The notes under the pieces: generated by a model | Database searches by the model: none | What the model saw: only the letters and a program-made list of their open reading frames with translations | Told to the model about the DNA's origin: nothing | DNA from: Thermobrachium celere DSM 8682 | GTDB lineage: Bacteria; Bacillota; Clostridia; Clostridiales; Caloramatoraceae | Assembly: GCF_000430995.1 (NCBI RefSeq) | Contig: NZ_HF952018.1 | Span: forward strand, 980,929 to 1,044,928 | Length of the DNA: 64,000 nt | Reading direction: 5' to 3' | Shown: one piece after another, positions 54,390-63,339 of the stretch | Layout: each line of letters starts with the position of its first letter | Numbering within the stretch: the stretch's first letter is position 1 | Program-made: the position numbers and the translations under genes

Positions 54390-54438
54390 TAATATTTGCA
54401 AATGAATAAAATAATGTTACAACTTCATCATTAATTTT

Positions 54439-55212
54439 TCATTTAATGTTTCCAACTCTATTAAATTCATTCTCTACTTTTTTCATTAATTTAAAATTTG
54501 TTAAATCATAATGCAATGGTGTTATTGTGATATACCCTAAATTTATAAAATAAACATCGGTATTTTCTACAACATCTCCAATTGGAGTTCCTTTTATTTC
54601 ATATGTTTTTTCATATTCATTACTATTCTTTTCTATAAATACATTTGAATAAATTCTTGTTCCTAAGTTGCAAACCTTATAACCTTTTATTTTTTCATAT
54701 TCTAAATTTGGTACATTAACATTTAAAACAACATCTTTGCCTATATTTTTAACATCTATTTTTTTTAACATTTCTTTAATAAACATTGCTGCGGAAAAAT
54801 AATTTATTTTCCCATTTTCTCTATCTATTGAAACTGCAATAGATGGTACATTGTAAATTGCTCCTTCGATTGCAGCCGATACAGTTCCTGAGTAAAGCAC
54901 ATCTGTTCCAACATTTAATCCATTATTTATACCTGAAATAATAACATCAACCCTATCTTCAATTATTTTATTTATGCCTATTTTTACACAATCTGCAGGT
55001 GTGCCGTCAACAGAGTAGCACTTAGAATTTAAACCTTCAATTTTAACTTCTTTTATAGTAAGTGGTTTGTATATAGTAATTGAATGACCACATGCACTTC
55101 TTTGTACATCAGGTGCTATTACAGTTATATCATGTTCCTTTTCAAGAAGACTCGCTAATGTTATTATACCTTCAGCTTTTATACCATCATCGTTTGTAAT
55201 TAATATCCTCAT
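54439..55212 (-). CDS. surE: 5'/3'-nucleotidase SurE
   Basis: The 257-residue metal-dependent phosphatase starts MRILITNDDGIKAEGI, with the DD metal site, and has VDGTPADCVKIGI, SGINNGLNVGTDVLYSGTVSAA and the C-terminal DVYFINLGYITITPLHYDLT. It hydrolyses nucleoside monophosphates. ATG follows AGGGGTGATGTT. No terminator was seen between it and the regulator gene downstream. Confidence 0.97.
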   Translation of the reverse strand: MRILITNDDGIKAEGIITLASLLEKEHDITVIAPDVQRSACGHSITIYKPLTIKEVKIEGLNSKCYSVDGTPADCVKIGINKIIEDRVDVIISGINNGLNVGTDVLYSGTVSAAIEGAIYNVPSIAVSIDRENGKINYFSAAMFIKEMLKKIDVKNIGKDVVLNVNVPNLEYEKIKGYKVCNLGTRIYSNVFIEKNSNEYEKTYEIKGTPIGDVVENTDVYFINLGYITITPLHYDLTNFKLMKKVENEFNRVGNIK

Positions 55213-55290
55213 AACATCACCCCTATTTTATTATATAATGTGCATTTTTTATACATAATATAAATAAACACCAAAGAAAGGAGCTACATC

Positions 55291-55941
55291 ATGATACAAA
55301 TAGACGATGCAGGAAGTGGAAGCTTAGTTGGCGGTACTGCAATTGGTATATTAAGAGTAGAAACTAACGAATATCTTTGGGATATAATACCAATAAAATA
55401 CTTTACTAGTCCATATTTTGAAAACAAGCGTTACGAAGACTATACATTATCTATGATAAAAAAATATATAAAGGAACTAAATATATCTAAAAATGAACCT
55501 ATTGAAATTTGTCAAGGCTATATATTTAATAAAACCAGAAAGTATCTACAAGAAAATAATTATAATATTATAAGTTCTAAAATATCTGACCCTCTACAAT
55601 CACTAATTGAAAATTCATTTATTGATTATTGTACACAAATTGGTATACCTTATGATTATTTAAGGTATACCAAATATCCATTTCACTTCCATAAAATGTT
55701 GCGATGGGTTTTCGCTGATAAAAAAAACAGAATAAAATTATGTAAAACTGCTTGGAGTAGTTGGAAAAAGTATTCTGATACTCCATTAAAAATACATTAT
55801 GATTATATTGTTTCAGGTAACTATATATGTTTAAAATGTGGAAGAAAAATACAATGTCCTTCAAGAATAAAGGTTATTGAATTTATAACTAATAAAAAAC
55901 AATTTATATATCTTCACGAAGATTGTCGTTTTTCTCAATAA
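55291..55941 (+). CDS. conserved-looking protein of unknown function with cysteine-rich C-terminus
   Basis: I do not recognise this 216-residue protein. The N-terminus IQIDDAGSGSLVGGTAIGIL, an acidic strand followed by small residues, resembles the first strand of RNase H-like folds, and PIEICQGYIFNKTRKYL could supply another acidic strand. The C-terminus carries ICLKCGRKIQCPS plus HEDC, a likely zinc site (CxxC...C...HxxC). No signal or membrane segment is seen. ATG follows AAAGGAGCTACATC. The fold idea is inference. Its last 38 bases overlap the convergent mnmM gene. Confidence 0.75.
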   Translation: MIQIDDAGSGSLVGGTAIGILRVETNEYLWDIIPIKYFTSPYFENKRYEDYTLSMIKKYIKELNISKNEPIEICQGYIFNKTRKYLQENNYNIISSKISDPLQSLIENSFIDYCTQIGIPYDYLRYTKYPFHFHKMLRWVFADKKNRIKLCKTAWSSWKKYSDTPLKIHYDYIVSGNYICLKCGRKIQCPSRIKVIEFITNKKQFIYLHEDCRFSQ

Positions 55942-56482
55942 CAATCAAAAATGGTGCATTTTTTCTATTAATAAAATTTATTTTCATAATAGAATAACAT
56001 TTGGAATCTATCTGACTAACATATTTCACAACTTCCTCTGCTTCCTTCTCTCCCTCATCATGCCCAATATAAGCTGCTATAGTCATAATTCCTCCAGGAC
56101 TTAATATATTAAGTCCCTTTTCAACTGCCTTTAGAGTTGTATCACTTTTAGTTGTAACTGTCTTATCTGAGCCTGGTAAATAACCTAAATTGAACATTAT
56201 TGCCTTAACCTTTGTTTTTATATATTTATCCATATTTTCATGTCCATCGTGAATTACCTCTATATTTTTTAAATTTTTTTCCTCTATTAAACTTCTAAAT
56301 TTATCTACTGCATGTTTTTGTACTTCAAAGCTATAAACAATTCCATTCGGAGTCAACGAATTTAAAAATATTGTATCATTTCCATTACCTAAAGTTGCAT
56401 CAACTACACAGTCACCATCAACTACTACTTTTTTAACTATATCGTGAGCTAAAGTTGTTGCTTTTAGAACTACTTTATACAT
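55904..56482 (-). CDS. mnmM: tRNA methyltransferase MnmM (YtqB family)
   Basis: The 192-residue Rossmann methyltransferase of the MraW_2/YtqB family shows the SAM motif VVDATLGNGNDTIFL, NLGYLPGSDKTVTT and AAYIGHDEGEKEA. B. subtilis YtqB (MnmM) methylates 5-aminomethyl-2-thiouridine at tRNA position 34. The GYLPGSDK loop is typical of this family. ATG follows AAAGGAGTGGTTTT. It lies between the cstA terminator and an overlapping convergent gene. Confidence 0.9.
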   Translation of the reverse strand: MYKVVLKATTLAHDIVKKVVVDGDCVVDATLGNGNDTIFLNSLTPNGIVYSFEVQKHAVDKFRSLIEEKNLKNIEVIHDGHENMDKYIKTKVKAIMFNLGYLPGSDKTVTTKSDTTLKAVEKGLNILSPGGIMTIAAYIGHDEGEKEAEEVVKYVSQIDSKCYSIMKINFINRKNAPFLIVIEKNDNLREDI

Positions 56483-56493
56483 AAAACCACTCC

Positions 56494-56537
56494 TTTAAAA
56501 AAATATATGAGGATGGCTAACCATCCTCATATATTTT
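56494..56537 (-). terminator. terminator after the CstA-type transporter gene
   Basis: AAATATATGAGGATGG and CCATCCTCATATATTT (56501-56536) form a 16-bp stem with a CTAA-type loop, followed on the minus strand by TTTTAAAGG. Confidence 0.88.
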
Positions 56538-56544
56538 ACATCTT

Positions 56545-57987
56545 TTATTTTGTTGTGGCTACCTCTTCATTAACATTCTCAATGGTTTTGGCAAAACTTG
56601 ATGCTTTTGTTAAGAATAGTACTAGTAATATTCCTGCAACAACTAATCCTATTATATTTGATATACTAGCTGGCATTTTAAATCCTTCTTTTGCTTGCAT
56701 TATATAACTTACAGACACATAAGACATAAATACAGCTGGAATTACAGCAATCCAATAATTTTTATTATATTTTAGAAGATATACAGCTGTTGCCCATAGT
56801 GTAACCATTGCAAGTGTTTGATTTGCCCATGCAAAATATCTCCATATTATATCAAAATTAATGAAGGTTAAAGCAATTCCTATTGCGAAAAGTGGTAAAG
56901 CTAATGCCAATCTCTTTACTATTTTATCTTGTGGAACTTTAATCATATCTGAAAGCATTAGTCTTGCCCCTCTAAATGCCGTATCCCCTGATGTAATTGG
57001 ACAAGCTACAACACCTAACATTGCTAAAACTCCACCAACTGGTCCTAAAATAGTCTTTGTTATCTCAAGAACAACACCACTAGGTCCAACCTTTCCTAAC
57101 ACTGCTGCAAGACCAGGTACACCTTTATAGAAAGCCATACCAGCAGCTGCCCAAACTAATGCAATTATTCCTTCTGCTATCATAGCTCCATAGAATACAC
57201 TTCTTCCATATTTTTCGTTCTTCATACATCTTGCCATTAATGGTGATTGTGTTGCATGGAAACCAGATATTGCACCACATGCAATTGTAATAAACATCAT
57301 TGGGAAGATAGGTAATTTCTTTGGATGCAAGTTTGCCATTGTTATTTCAGGAATATGATAACCCTTTAATATTATACCTCCACCTACTCCAACAGCCATT
57401 ACTACAAGTGCTATACCAAATAGAGGATATAAATTACCAATTACAACATCTATTGGTAATATTGTTGCTAAGAAATAATAAGCAAATACTACAACAACCC
57501 AAAACGTTAATGTCATATGAGATGGTGTAATTGCTGCTAAAAGCTTTGCTGGACCTGTAACAAATACTACGCCAACTAATACTAGAAGAACTATAGTAAA
57601 TATTCTCATTACATTTTGAACCTTTTTTCCTAAATAAATACCTTGTATTTCTGAAAGGCTGGCACCCTTATGTCTTATTGAAATCATACCTGAAAGATAA
57701 TCATGCACTGCACCTGCAAATATACTTCCAAATACAATCCATAAAAATGCTGCTGGACCAAATAGCGCACCTTGAATTGCCCCAAATATTGGCCCTAATC
57801 CTGCTATGTTAAGTAGCTGAATTAAATATACTTTCCATGTAGGCATTGGTACATAATCTACTCCATCCTGTAAAGTATATGCTGGAGTCATTCTTTTTTC
57901 GTCAACACCAAATTGTTTTTCAACATATTTTCCATAAACAATATAACCAAGTACTAAAAGTATAATACCAAAAATAAATGAATACAT
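56545..57987 (-). CDS. cstA: CstA-family transporter (probable pyruvate or peptide uptake)
   Basis: The 480-residue polytopic protein belongs to the carbon-starvation CstA family, short clostridial form (E. coli CstA is about 700 residues). Signatures include FGAIQGALFGPAAFLWIVFG, IRHKGASLSEIQGIYLG, HATQSPLMARCMKNEKYGR and CPITSGDTAFRGARLM. E. coli CstA and BtsT import pyruvate and are controlled by LytS/LytTR-type systems; a similar sensor-regulator pair lies directly upstream here. Pyruvate as substrate is therefore an inference from family and context. ATG follows AAAGGAGGGTTAAA. Confidence 0.9.
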   Translation of the reverse strand: MYSFIFGIILLVLGYIVYGKYVEKQFGVDEKRMTPAYTLQDGVDYVPMPTWKVYLIQLLNIAGLGPIFGAIQGALFGPAAFLWIVFGSIFAGAVHDYLSGMISIRHKGASLSEIQGIYLGKKVQNVMRIFTIVLLVLVGVVFVTGPAKLLAAITPSHMTLTFWVVVVFAYYFLATILPIDVVIGNLYPLFGIALVVMAVGVGGGIILKGYHIPEITMANLHPKKLPIFPMMFITIACGAISGFHATQSPLMARCMKNEKYGRSVFYGAMIAEGIIALVWAAAGMAFYKGVPGLAAVLGKVGPSGVVLEITKTILGPVGGVLAMLGVVACPITSGDTAFRGARLMLSDMIKVPQDKIVKRLALALPLFAIGIALTFINFDIIWRYFAWANQTLAMVTLWATAVYLLKYNKNYWIAVIPAVFMSYVSVSYIMQAKEGFKMPASISNIIGLVVAGILLVLFLTKASSFAKTIENVNEEVATTK

Positions 57988-58076
57988 TTTAACCCTCCTT
58001 TGTATTTTTTGAATGTTTGTACAATTTTAATAATATAATAACATTACGCTTGATTAAATTCATTTATTTGAGGGTA

Positions 58077-58089
58077 AAATGTATCATTT
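58077..58089. promoter_or_regulatory. candidate operator between the LytTR regulator and cstA
   Basis: AAATGTATCATTT is a perfect 5-3-5 palindrome about 90 bases upstream of the cstA start, in the only gap between the response-regulator gene and cstA. It may be a regulator site; nothing else supports this, and the LytTR consensus is usually a direct repeat. Confidence 0.25.
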
Positions 58090-58139
58090 CAAATCTAAAT
58101 AGCAATATTTTTAATGTATTTTGCATTAATTTTTTATAA

Positions 58140-58904
58140 TTATAAATTATAATAATCTTTTACCAACTTAGCTTTACTTCTACTAACAGGTATCTCTGAC
58201 TTTTTATCATCTTTCATAATCAATTTGTATGTACCATTAAACCATGGGTGTATTTCTTTTACTTTATTAGGATTTACCAAAAAGCTCCTGTGAGTTCTTA
58301 AAAAATCTGTCATCTTCTCAAGTTCATTAAGAGTATAATTTATCTCATATTGATTAGATGAAGTCTTTAAGAATGTTTTATCGTTTTCAATAAAAAAATA
58401 AAATACTTCATTAATATCTATTAATATTATCTTTCCATTAATTTCACACGGAATAGTTCTTTCTTTTTGCTTTATAACCTTTTTTAAAATATTTTCTAAT
58501 TCCAAACTAGAAATTTTATTGTTTCCTCTTTTATATTTAAAAATATCCCTTAATCTATTTATTGTTTCATCAAATCTTTTTTCATTAATTGGTTTTAAAA
58601 CATAATCTACTGCTTTAAACTCAAAAGCCTTTACTGCGTACTCATCATACGCAGTTATAAATATAATTTCCGCTCTATTTTGTTTATTTTTTATAATATT
58701 ACAAAGTTCTATTCCGCTTCCCCCTGGTATATTTATGTCAAGGAAAGCAACATCAAAATCTAAGTTATTTATTTTTTCAACTGCATCCTTCATATTATTT
58801 GCACAATCTATTATCTTAAAATCAGGATATTTGGATAAGTAATATTTTATTTCTTCAATTGCAGGCAATTCATCCTCTACAATTATACATTTAATTTCAT
58901 CCAT
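58140..58904 (-). CDS. LytTR-family response regulator
   Basis: The 254-residue protein has a receiver domain (about 1-120; EDELPAIEEIKYYL, phospho-acceptor in VAFLDINIPGGSGIEL, ITAYDEYAVKAFEF, YVLKPINEKRF) and a LytTR DNA-binding domain (about 150-252, FLRTHRSFLVNPNKVKEIHPW). It is the partner of the LytS-like kinase one base upstream and probably controls the cstA gene that follows. Confidence 0.95.
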   Translation of the reverse strand: MDEIKCIIVEDELPAIEEIKYYLSKYPDFKIIDCANNMKDAVEKINNLDFDVAFLDINIPGGSGIELCNIIKNKQNRAEIIFITAYDEYAVKAFEFKAVDYVLKPINEKRFDETINRLRDIFKYKRGNNKISSLELENILKKVIKQKERTIPCEINGKIILIDINEVFYFFIENDKTFLKTSSNQYEINYTLNELEKMTDFLRTHRSFLVNPNKVKEIHPWFNGTYKLIMKDDKKSEIPVSRSKAKLVKDYYNL

Positions 58905-58905
58905 T

Positions 58906-60510
58906 TTATCCCTCCAACATAGGTATTTTTATAATTGTTTTTGTGCCTTCTTCTATAGAACTACTTATATCAAATATGTAATTTTCACCATAATATAAAT
59001 TCAATCTTTCCTTTATGTTTGTTATACCTATTCCTTCACCCTTTATAAAATTATCTTGTGGATTAAAACCAACTCCTGTGTCTTCAATTATAAAAATTAA
59101 ATATCCTTCTTTATAAGATCCTTTTAAAAAGACACTACCACCAACTGCTTTAGGAGAAATACCATGTTTTATTGAATTTTCAACAATTGGCTGTAGCATA
59201 AATGATGGTATTTTTTCATCTAAAATTCTATCATCTATCTCATAAAAATAATTCAACCTCTCTCCAAACCTAGCTTTTTCAATTGATATATAGGAATTGA
59301 TTAGATCTATTTCATCTCTAACTTTAACAAAGTCCTCATTTCTTTTTAATGTCCCTCTAAAGTAATCAGATAAATTTAAAATTAGTTCTCTTGCTTTTAA
59401 TGGATTTGTTCTGCAAAAGGATGCTATTGTATTTAGGGCATTAAACAAAAAATGCGGATGAATTTGTGCTTTTAAGGCTTTAAGCTCTGCCCTTGATATG
59501 TTCTGTGCTATCTTATTTAACCTAAATATTTCAATTTGAGTTGATAAGAGTTCTGCTAACTCATCTAAAAAGTCTAGATAATATTTATCAACACTATAAT
59601 TATTCTTTATACTTAAACCAATAAGACCTACATTTGTACTATTGAATTTTAAATTTTTAATGTAAAAATAAGCTCCTTGATGCTCAATCATTTCTGAATT
59701 ATTACTATCGTTAAACTTCTTTATAACTTCTTTAATAAATAACTCATCATAACAAGTTGTATATAAAACATCATTATTATCGCAAATAAAAACACATTTT
59801 GATCCTGTTTCGTTAGAAATTATTTCACAAATTTCTCTTGCAGTTTCTCTATTAAAACCTAATTTTATATAAAGGGATGTTTGTTTTGCAATACTTAAAG
59901 CCTTATAAGCATTAAATGCCGCAACTTTATTAAAGTCTTCCTTAACATTATTTAAAATATTTATAAATAGAGCCACACCTAATGAATTAATTATAATCAT
60001 TGGTAGGCCAATGTTTTTTTCAAGTTCTAATGCTGCACTATAAGGTTTTGCCATAAGTAATACAATTACTACTTGTATAACTTCAGCTAAAATGCCAACA
60101 AAAAAACTAATTAATACCTTATGCTTAGTTTTAATTAGTGCTGACTTTAAAAAACCTCCTGTTAATCCCTCTGCAACTGTTGAAAAGGCACAAGCTAAAG
60201 CAGTAAAACCACCTAAAGTATATCTATGTAATCCTGCTATCAAACCAACTATAGCTCCAATTAGAGGACCTCCTATAAGTCCAGCTACAATAGCGCCTAT
60301 TGGTCTTATATTTGCAATGGCTCCACCTTGAACTTTTATTCCAAGATACGTACCTAATATTGATAAAAATGAAAAAAATACAACCAATATTAATTTGTCT
60401 TCATTAGTAAATTTTTTTGTGAACATCCTTTTAAAAAATATAGTTTGTGAAAATATGTAGGCTGCCAAACCTATAATAGACATACGTTCTAACAATTGTA
60501 AATACAGCAT
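58906..60510 (-). CDS. LytS-like sensor histidine kinase
   Basis: The 534-residue protein has an N-terminal 5TMR-LYT membrane domain (about 1-190, GGAIANIRPIGAIVAGLIGG and AGLHRYTLGG), a GAF-like region (about 210-330) and a LytS-type kinase core. The phospho-acceptor lies in KAQIHPHFLFNALNTI and the ATP-binding part includes PIVENSIKHGI and EDTGVGFNPQ. BtsS, YpdA and B. subtilis LytS of this class sense extracellular pyruvate; that ligand is inferred here from the adjacent CstA-type gene. ATG follows GAGGGGATACT, 12 bases after rluB. Confidence 0.93.
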   Translation of the reverse strand: MLYLQLLERMSIIGLAAYIFSQTIFFKRMFTKKFTNEDKLILVVFFSFLSILGTYLGIKVQGGAIANIRPIGAIVAGLIGGPLIGAIVGLIAGLHRYTLGGFTALACAFSTVAEGLTGGFLKSALIKTKHKVLISFFVGILAEVIQVVIVLLMAKPYSAALELEKNIGLPMIIINSLGVALFINILNNVKEDFNKVAAFNAYKALSIAKQTSLYIKLGFNRETAREICEIISNETGSKCVFICDNNDVLYTTCYDELFIKEVIKKFNDSNNSEMIEHQGAYFYIKNLKFNSTNVGLIGLSIKNNYSVDKYYLDFLDELAELLSTQIEIFRLNKIAQNISRAELKALKAQIHPHFLFNALNTIASFCRTNPLKARELILNLSDYFRGTLKRNEDFVKVRDEIDLINSYISIEKARFGERLNYFYEIDDRILDEKIPSFMLQPIVENSIKHGISPKAVGGSVFLKGSYKEGYLIFIIEDTGVGFNPQDNFIKGEGIGITNIKERLNLYYGENYIFDISSSIEEGTKTIIKIPMLEG

Positions 60511-60522
60511 AGTATCCCCTCA

Positions 60523-61230
60523 CTACAATGACTTCAAATACTCAATTTCATTTTGATTTAAATATCTCCATTCTCCCTCTTTTAAATTTCCTAGTTCTAT
60601 TTCACCAATTTTAATCCTTTTTAATTTGATCACCTTATGTCCAATTGCATCACACATTTTTCTTACCTGTCTGTTTCTTCCTTCATGTATTATAACTTCA
60701 ATTACACTAGTTCTTCCTAAATTCTTTAAAATCTTAATATCAGCTGGTGCTGTAACATAATCTTCTATTTTTAGCCCTCTTTTAAATTTATCCATTTCTT
60801 GTTTTGTTGGAACACCTAAAACCTCTGCAACATAAACTTTGTTAACTTCTTTAGATGGATGCATAAGTTTATTTGCAACTTCACCATCATTTGTTAAAAT
60901 TATTAAACCTGAGGTATCATAATCTAACCTTCCTACAGGGAAAATCCTTTCTTTAACATTTACTAAATCTAAAACTGTTCTTCTTCCAAACTGATCTTTA
61001 GCAGATGTTATGACGCCAGTTGGTTTGTTAAGCATTATGTATACTCTTTTTTCCTCTGGTTTAACCTTTTTCCCTTCGACTTCTACAGTGTCTTTTTCTG
61101 GATCTATTAATATTATTTCTTTTATTACGCTTCCATTAACCTTAACTTTTCCACTTAAAACCAATTCCTCTGCTTTTCTTCTAGAGGCAACTCCACACCT
61201 TGCTAAATACTTTTGAATTCTTTCCTTCAT
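60523..61230 (-). CDS. rluB: 23S rRNA pseudouridine synthase RluB family
   Basis: The 235-residue protein has an N-terminal S4 domain (about 1-60, QKYLARCGVASRRKAEEL) and a pseudouridine synthase domain with the catalytic aspartate in GRLDYDTSGLIILTNDGE and the NRQVRKMCDAIGHKV motif. It modifies a uridine of 23S rRNA. RsuA or RluE-type specificity cannot be excluded. It heads the transcript containing the LytS-like kinase and regulator, an unusual company probably due to read-through. Confidence 0.92.
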   Translation of the reverse strand: MKERIQKYLARCGVASRRKAEELVLSGKVKVNGSVIKEIILIDPEKDTVEVEGKKVKPEEKRVYIMLNKPTGVITSAKDQFGRRTVLDLVNVKERIFPVGRLDYDTSGLIILTNDGEVANKLMHPSKEVNKVYVAEVLGVPTKQEMDKFKRGLKIEDYVTAPADIKILKNLGRTSVIEVIIHEGRNRQVRKMCDAIGHKVIKLKRIKIGEIELGNLKEGEWRYLNQNEIEYLKSL

Positions 61231-61254
61231 CTTTCCACTCCCTTCTTGTATTTA

Positions 61255-61283
61255 ATTATAAACTCAAAATTTAATTTAAACAA
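61255..61283 (-). promoter_or_regulatory. sigma-A promoter for rluB and the two-component genes
   Basis: TTGTTT (61278-61283), a 17-base spacer and TATAAT (61255-61260) on the minus strand lie 25 bases before rluB. Confidence 0.65.
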
Positions 61284-61365
61284 CAATATAAAAATATACT
61301 CATCAACAACAAACTAAGTAACATAAATATATACTAAATAAAAACTGTAATTGTTTTTATTTTAA

Positions 61366-61374
61366 TGTTATAAT
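61366..61374 (+). promoter_or_regulatory. extended -10 promoter for the exonuclease gene
   Basis: TGTTATAAT (61366-61374) is an extended -10 element 31 bases before the start codon; no clear -35 box accompanies it. Confidence 0.5.
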
Positions 61375-61405
61375 AACAATTAGTCTAATAAAAGGAGCTG
61401 AAAAA

Positions 61406-61966
61406 ATGTCAATAAAGAAGATTCAATATACTAATACAATATATAGAACATTTGTTGCACTTGACTTTGAAACAACAGGATTAAAACCAGATAAAGACAA
61501 AATAATAGAAATTGCTGCCATTAAATTCATTGACAATAATATCGTAGATAAGTTTCATTCATTAGTTAATCCACAAATTGAAATACCAGAGTTTATAACT
61601 TCAATAAATGGTATTACCAATGAAATGGTTAAAAATAAACCAACAATTGATTTATTAATACCTAAGCTTTTAAACTTTATTGGGGATCTTCCTATTGTTG
61701 CCCATAATGCTGGGTTTGATGGCAAATTTTTAAAATATGCTGTCTACAACCTTTATGGTAAAGATATAATAACAAACTTATTTATTGACACAGTTAAAAT
61801 TGCAAAACAAATATACCCTTATCTTCCAAACCATAAATTAGAAACAATAAAAAATCATTATAAATTAAATCTTATAAGCCATAGAGCTTTAGATGATACA
61901 ATAGTCGCAGCCAACATATATATAGATTATTGTAATATGATGAAAAACAATTCATGCATAAAATAA
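61406..61966 (+). CDS. DEDDh 3'-5' exonuclease (DnaQ/PolC-epsilon type)
   Basis: The 186-residue protein is a stand-alone DnaQ-like exonuclease domain: Exo I ALDFETTGLKPDKDKIIEI, Exo II VAHNAGFDGKFL and Exo III SHRALDDTIVAANIY, so all DEDDh residues are present. It has no polymerase, helicase or BRCT extension. It could act in repair or as an accessory proofreader, but no polymerase gene adjoins. ATG follows AAAGGAGCTGAAAAA. Confidence 0.93.
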   Translation: MSIKKIQYTNTIYRTFVALDFETTGLKPDKDKIIEIAAIKFIDNNIVDKFHSLVNPQIEIPEFITSINGITNEMVKNKPTIDLLIPKLLNFIGDLPIVAHNAGFDGKFLKYAVYNLYGKDIITNLFIDTVKIAKQIYPYLPNHKLETIKNHYKLNLISHRALDDTIVAANIYIDYCNMMKNNSCIK

Positions 61967-62019
61967 AAAAAGCCCCATGTAAGAAGTTTATAAAAACAAT
62001 TAAACATTGCATGGGGCTA
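61960..62019 (-). terminator. terminator after the FAD oxidoreductase gene
   Basis: AGCCCCATG and CATGGGGCT (outer arms, 61971-62018) enclose a smaller GTTTA/TAAAC stem and are followed on the minus strand by TTTTTTTATTTTATG. The plus-strand side has no T-tract, so it serves the minus-strand gene. Confidence 0.8.
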
Positions 62020-62061
62020 AAATATGCACTTAATTATTGTCACTTATTAAAATTTATAAAT

Positions 62062-63339
62062 TCAAATTAATTTTTCTTTAAACATGTCATTTAATAATAG
62101 TTTTCTTACTCTTCTTTTGATTTCATCTACATCTACAGTATATAGGTTCAAAGACTTCATTCTTTCAAAATACTCTGCTCCTGCAAAGGTATATCTTTTT
62201 CTTAAGCCGTCCTTCTTCTTTTTACTTTCATTTTCAAATTTAATTATATCTCCTACTGCCAATGAAGAAGGTAATTCGATACATTTTAAACCTATTACAT
62301 GCCTTACTGCATTATAGCCTGCTAATGTTCCTGTTACTATAGCTTCTGTATGTCCTACAAATAGGCCACTCTTTTCTCCTCCGACAAATAAATTATCTAG
62401 TCCTATTACTTTCATTGTATCATCCCTTGGAGCCATTGATAAATATCTTATTGAATTAGCTTTTCCACCAGCATATGGATCAATAAACCTAGCGTTTTCA
62501 AAACCCTTTATTTTTCTAAGTTTTTCAAGTGGATAATAACTTGTCATAAGCTTAGCATGTCCTGTATCCAATAGTATTATTTTTTCTGCAAATTCCTTTA
62601 GTGCATACTGCTGACAAACCTTCATTTTTAGTTTTTCAGTATTTATATCTTCTTTAGGTACATCTATTATATAAACTCCTTTTGAATCAAGTTCATTCCT
62701 AATGTCTTCAGATAAAGATGATTTATCTAACTTACAAGAACCGCTCATGGCTCCAAATACTCCATCATCTCTCATCCCTAGTATGTCCTCAATACCTGCT
62801 CTTTGACTTATACTTATTCTTGGACCATATGCAGGGCATCTTAATATACACATTGAACAGCCCTTTCCATATCTAATACAGTTACCCATAGGTCCAGTTG
62901 ATCCTGTTGTTTCAATATAAACGTCTCCTTCAACTTTATCTCCATTGTGAAGATAAATTGCATTAATATGATTATTATCCACATCAACATCAACAGCTCT
63001 TGTCTCAAATAAAATTTTTATACCCATATCTAATAAAAATCTTCTTACATTTGCTTCTATTATTGTTACATCATAAAGGTATGCATGTTTATGACCAGGA
63101 AACTCAACATTTCTATGTCTTGTACATTTATCAATTATTCTAAACAAATCGTCTGCCCCAAGTTCAATAAGTTCTTCTGCAGCAGTAAACCTTCCATTAT
63201 TTCTCATTATTCCACCAACATTACCTAAACCTAGTAACATGTCTGTTCTTTCAATTAAGACAACATCAGCACCACATTTTTTTGCTTGTATAGCTGCTGC
63301 ACATCCTGCCCATCCACCGCCAATTACAACAACTTTCAT
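62062..63339 (-). CDS. FAD-dependent oxidoreductase with internal cysteine motif
   Basis: The 425-residue flavoprotein has the FAD-binding motif VVVIGGGWAGCAAAIQAKK with LIERTDMLLGLGNVGGIMRN. Its C-terminal part contains GLDNLFVGGEKSGLFVGHTEAIVTGTLAGYNAV, as in FAD-dependent oxidoreductases of the GidA/HdrA-like group. A four-cysteine stretch CIRYGKGCSMCILRCPAYGP (about 154-173) could bind a cluster or form a redox disulphide. The physiological substrate is unknown. It is coupled by an ATGA overlap to the PyrK-like gene upstream, so the two probably form one enzyme. Confidence 0.8.
   Translation of the reverse strand: MKVVVIGGGWAGCAAAIQAKKCGADVVLIERTDMLLGLGNVGGIMRNNGRFTAAEELIELGADDLFRIIDKCTRHRNVEFPGHKHAYLYDVTIIEANVRRFLLDMGIKILFETRAVDVDVDNNHINAIYLHNGDKVEGDVYIETTGSTGPMGNCIRYGKGCSMCILRCPAYGPRISISQRAGIEDILGMRDDGVFGAMSGSCKLDKSSLSEDIRNELDSKGVYIIDVPKEDINTEKLKMKVCQQYALKEFAEKIILLDTGHAKLMTSYYPLEKLRKIKGFENARFIDPYAGGKANSIRYLSMAPRDDTMKVIGLDNLFVGGEKSGLFVGHTEAIVTGTLAGYNAVRHVIGLKCIELPSSLAVGDIIKFENESKKKKDGLRKRYTFAGAEYFERMKSLNLYTVDVDEIKRRVRKLLLNDMFKEKLI

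Noticed and set aside
55235-55275. AT-rich near-inverted repeat between surE and the unknown gene
   Set aside because: The symmetry is imperfect and of a kind expected by chance in such AT-rich DNA; no promoter or operator could be supported.
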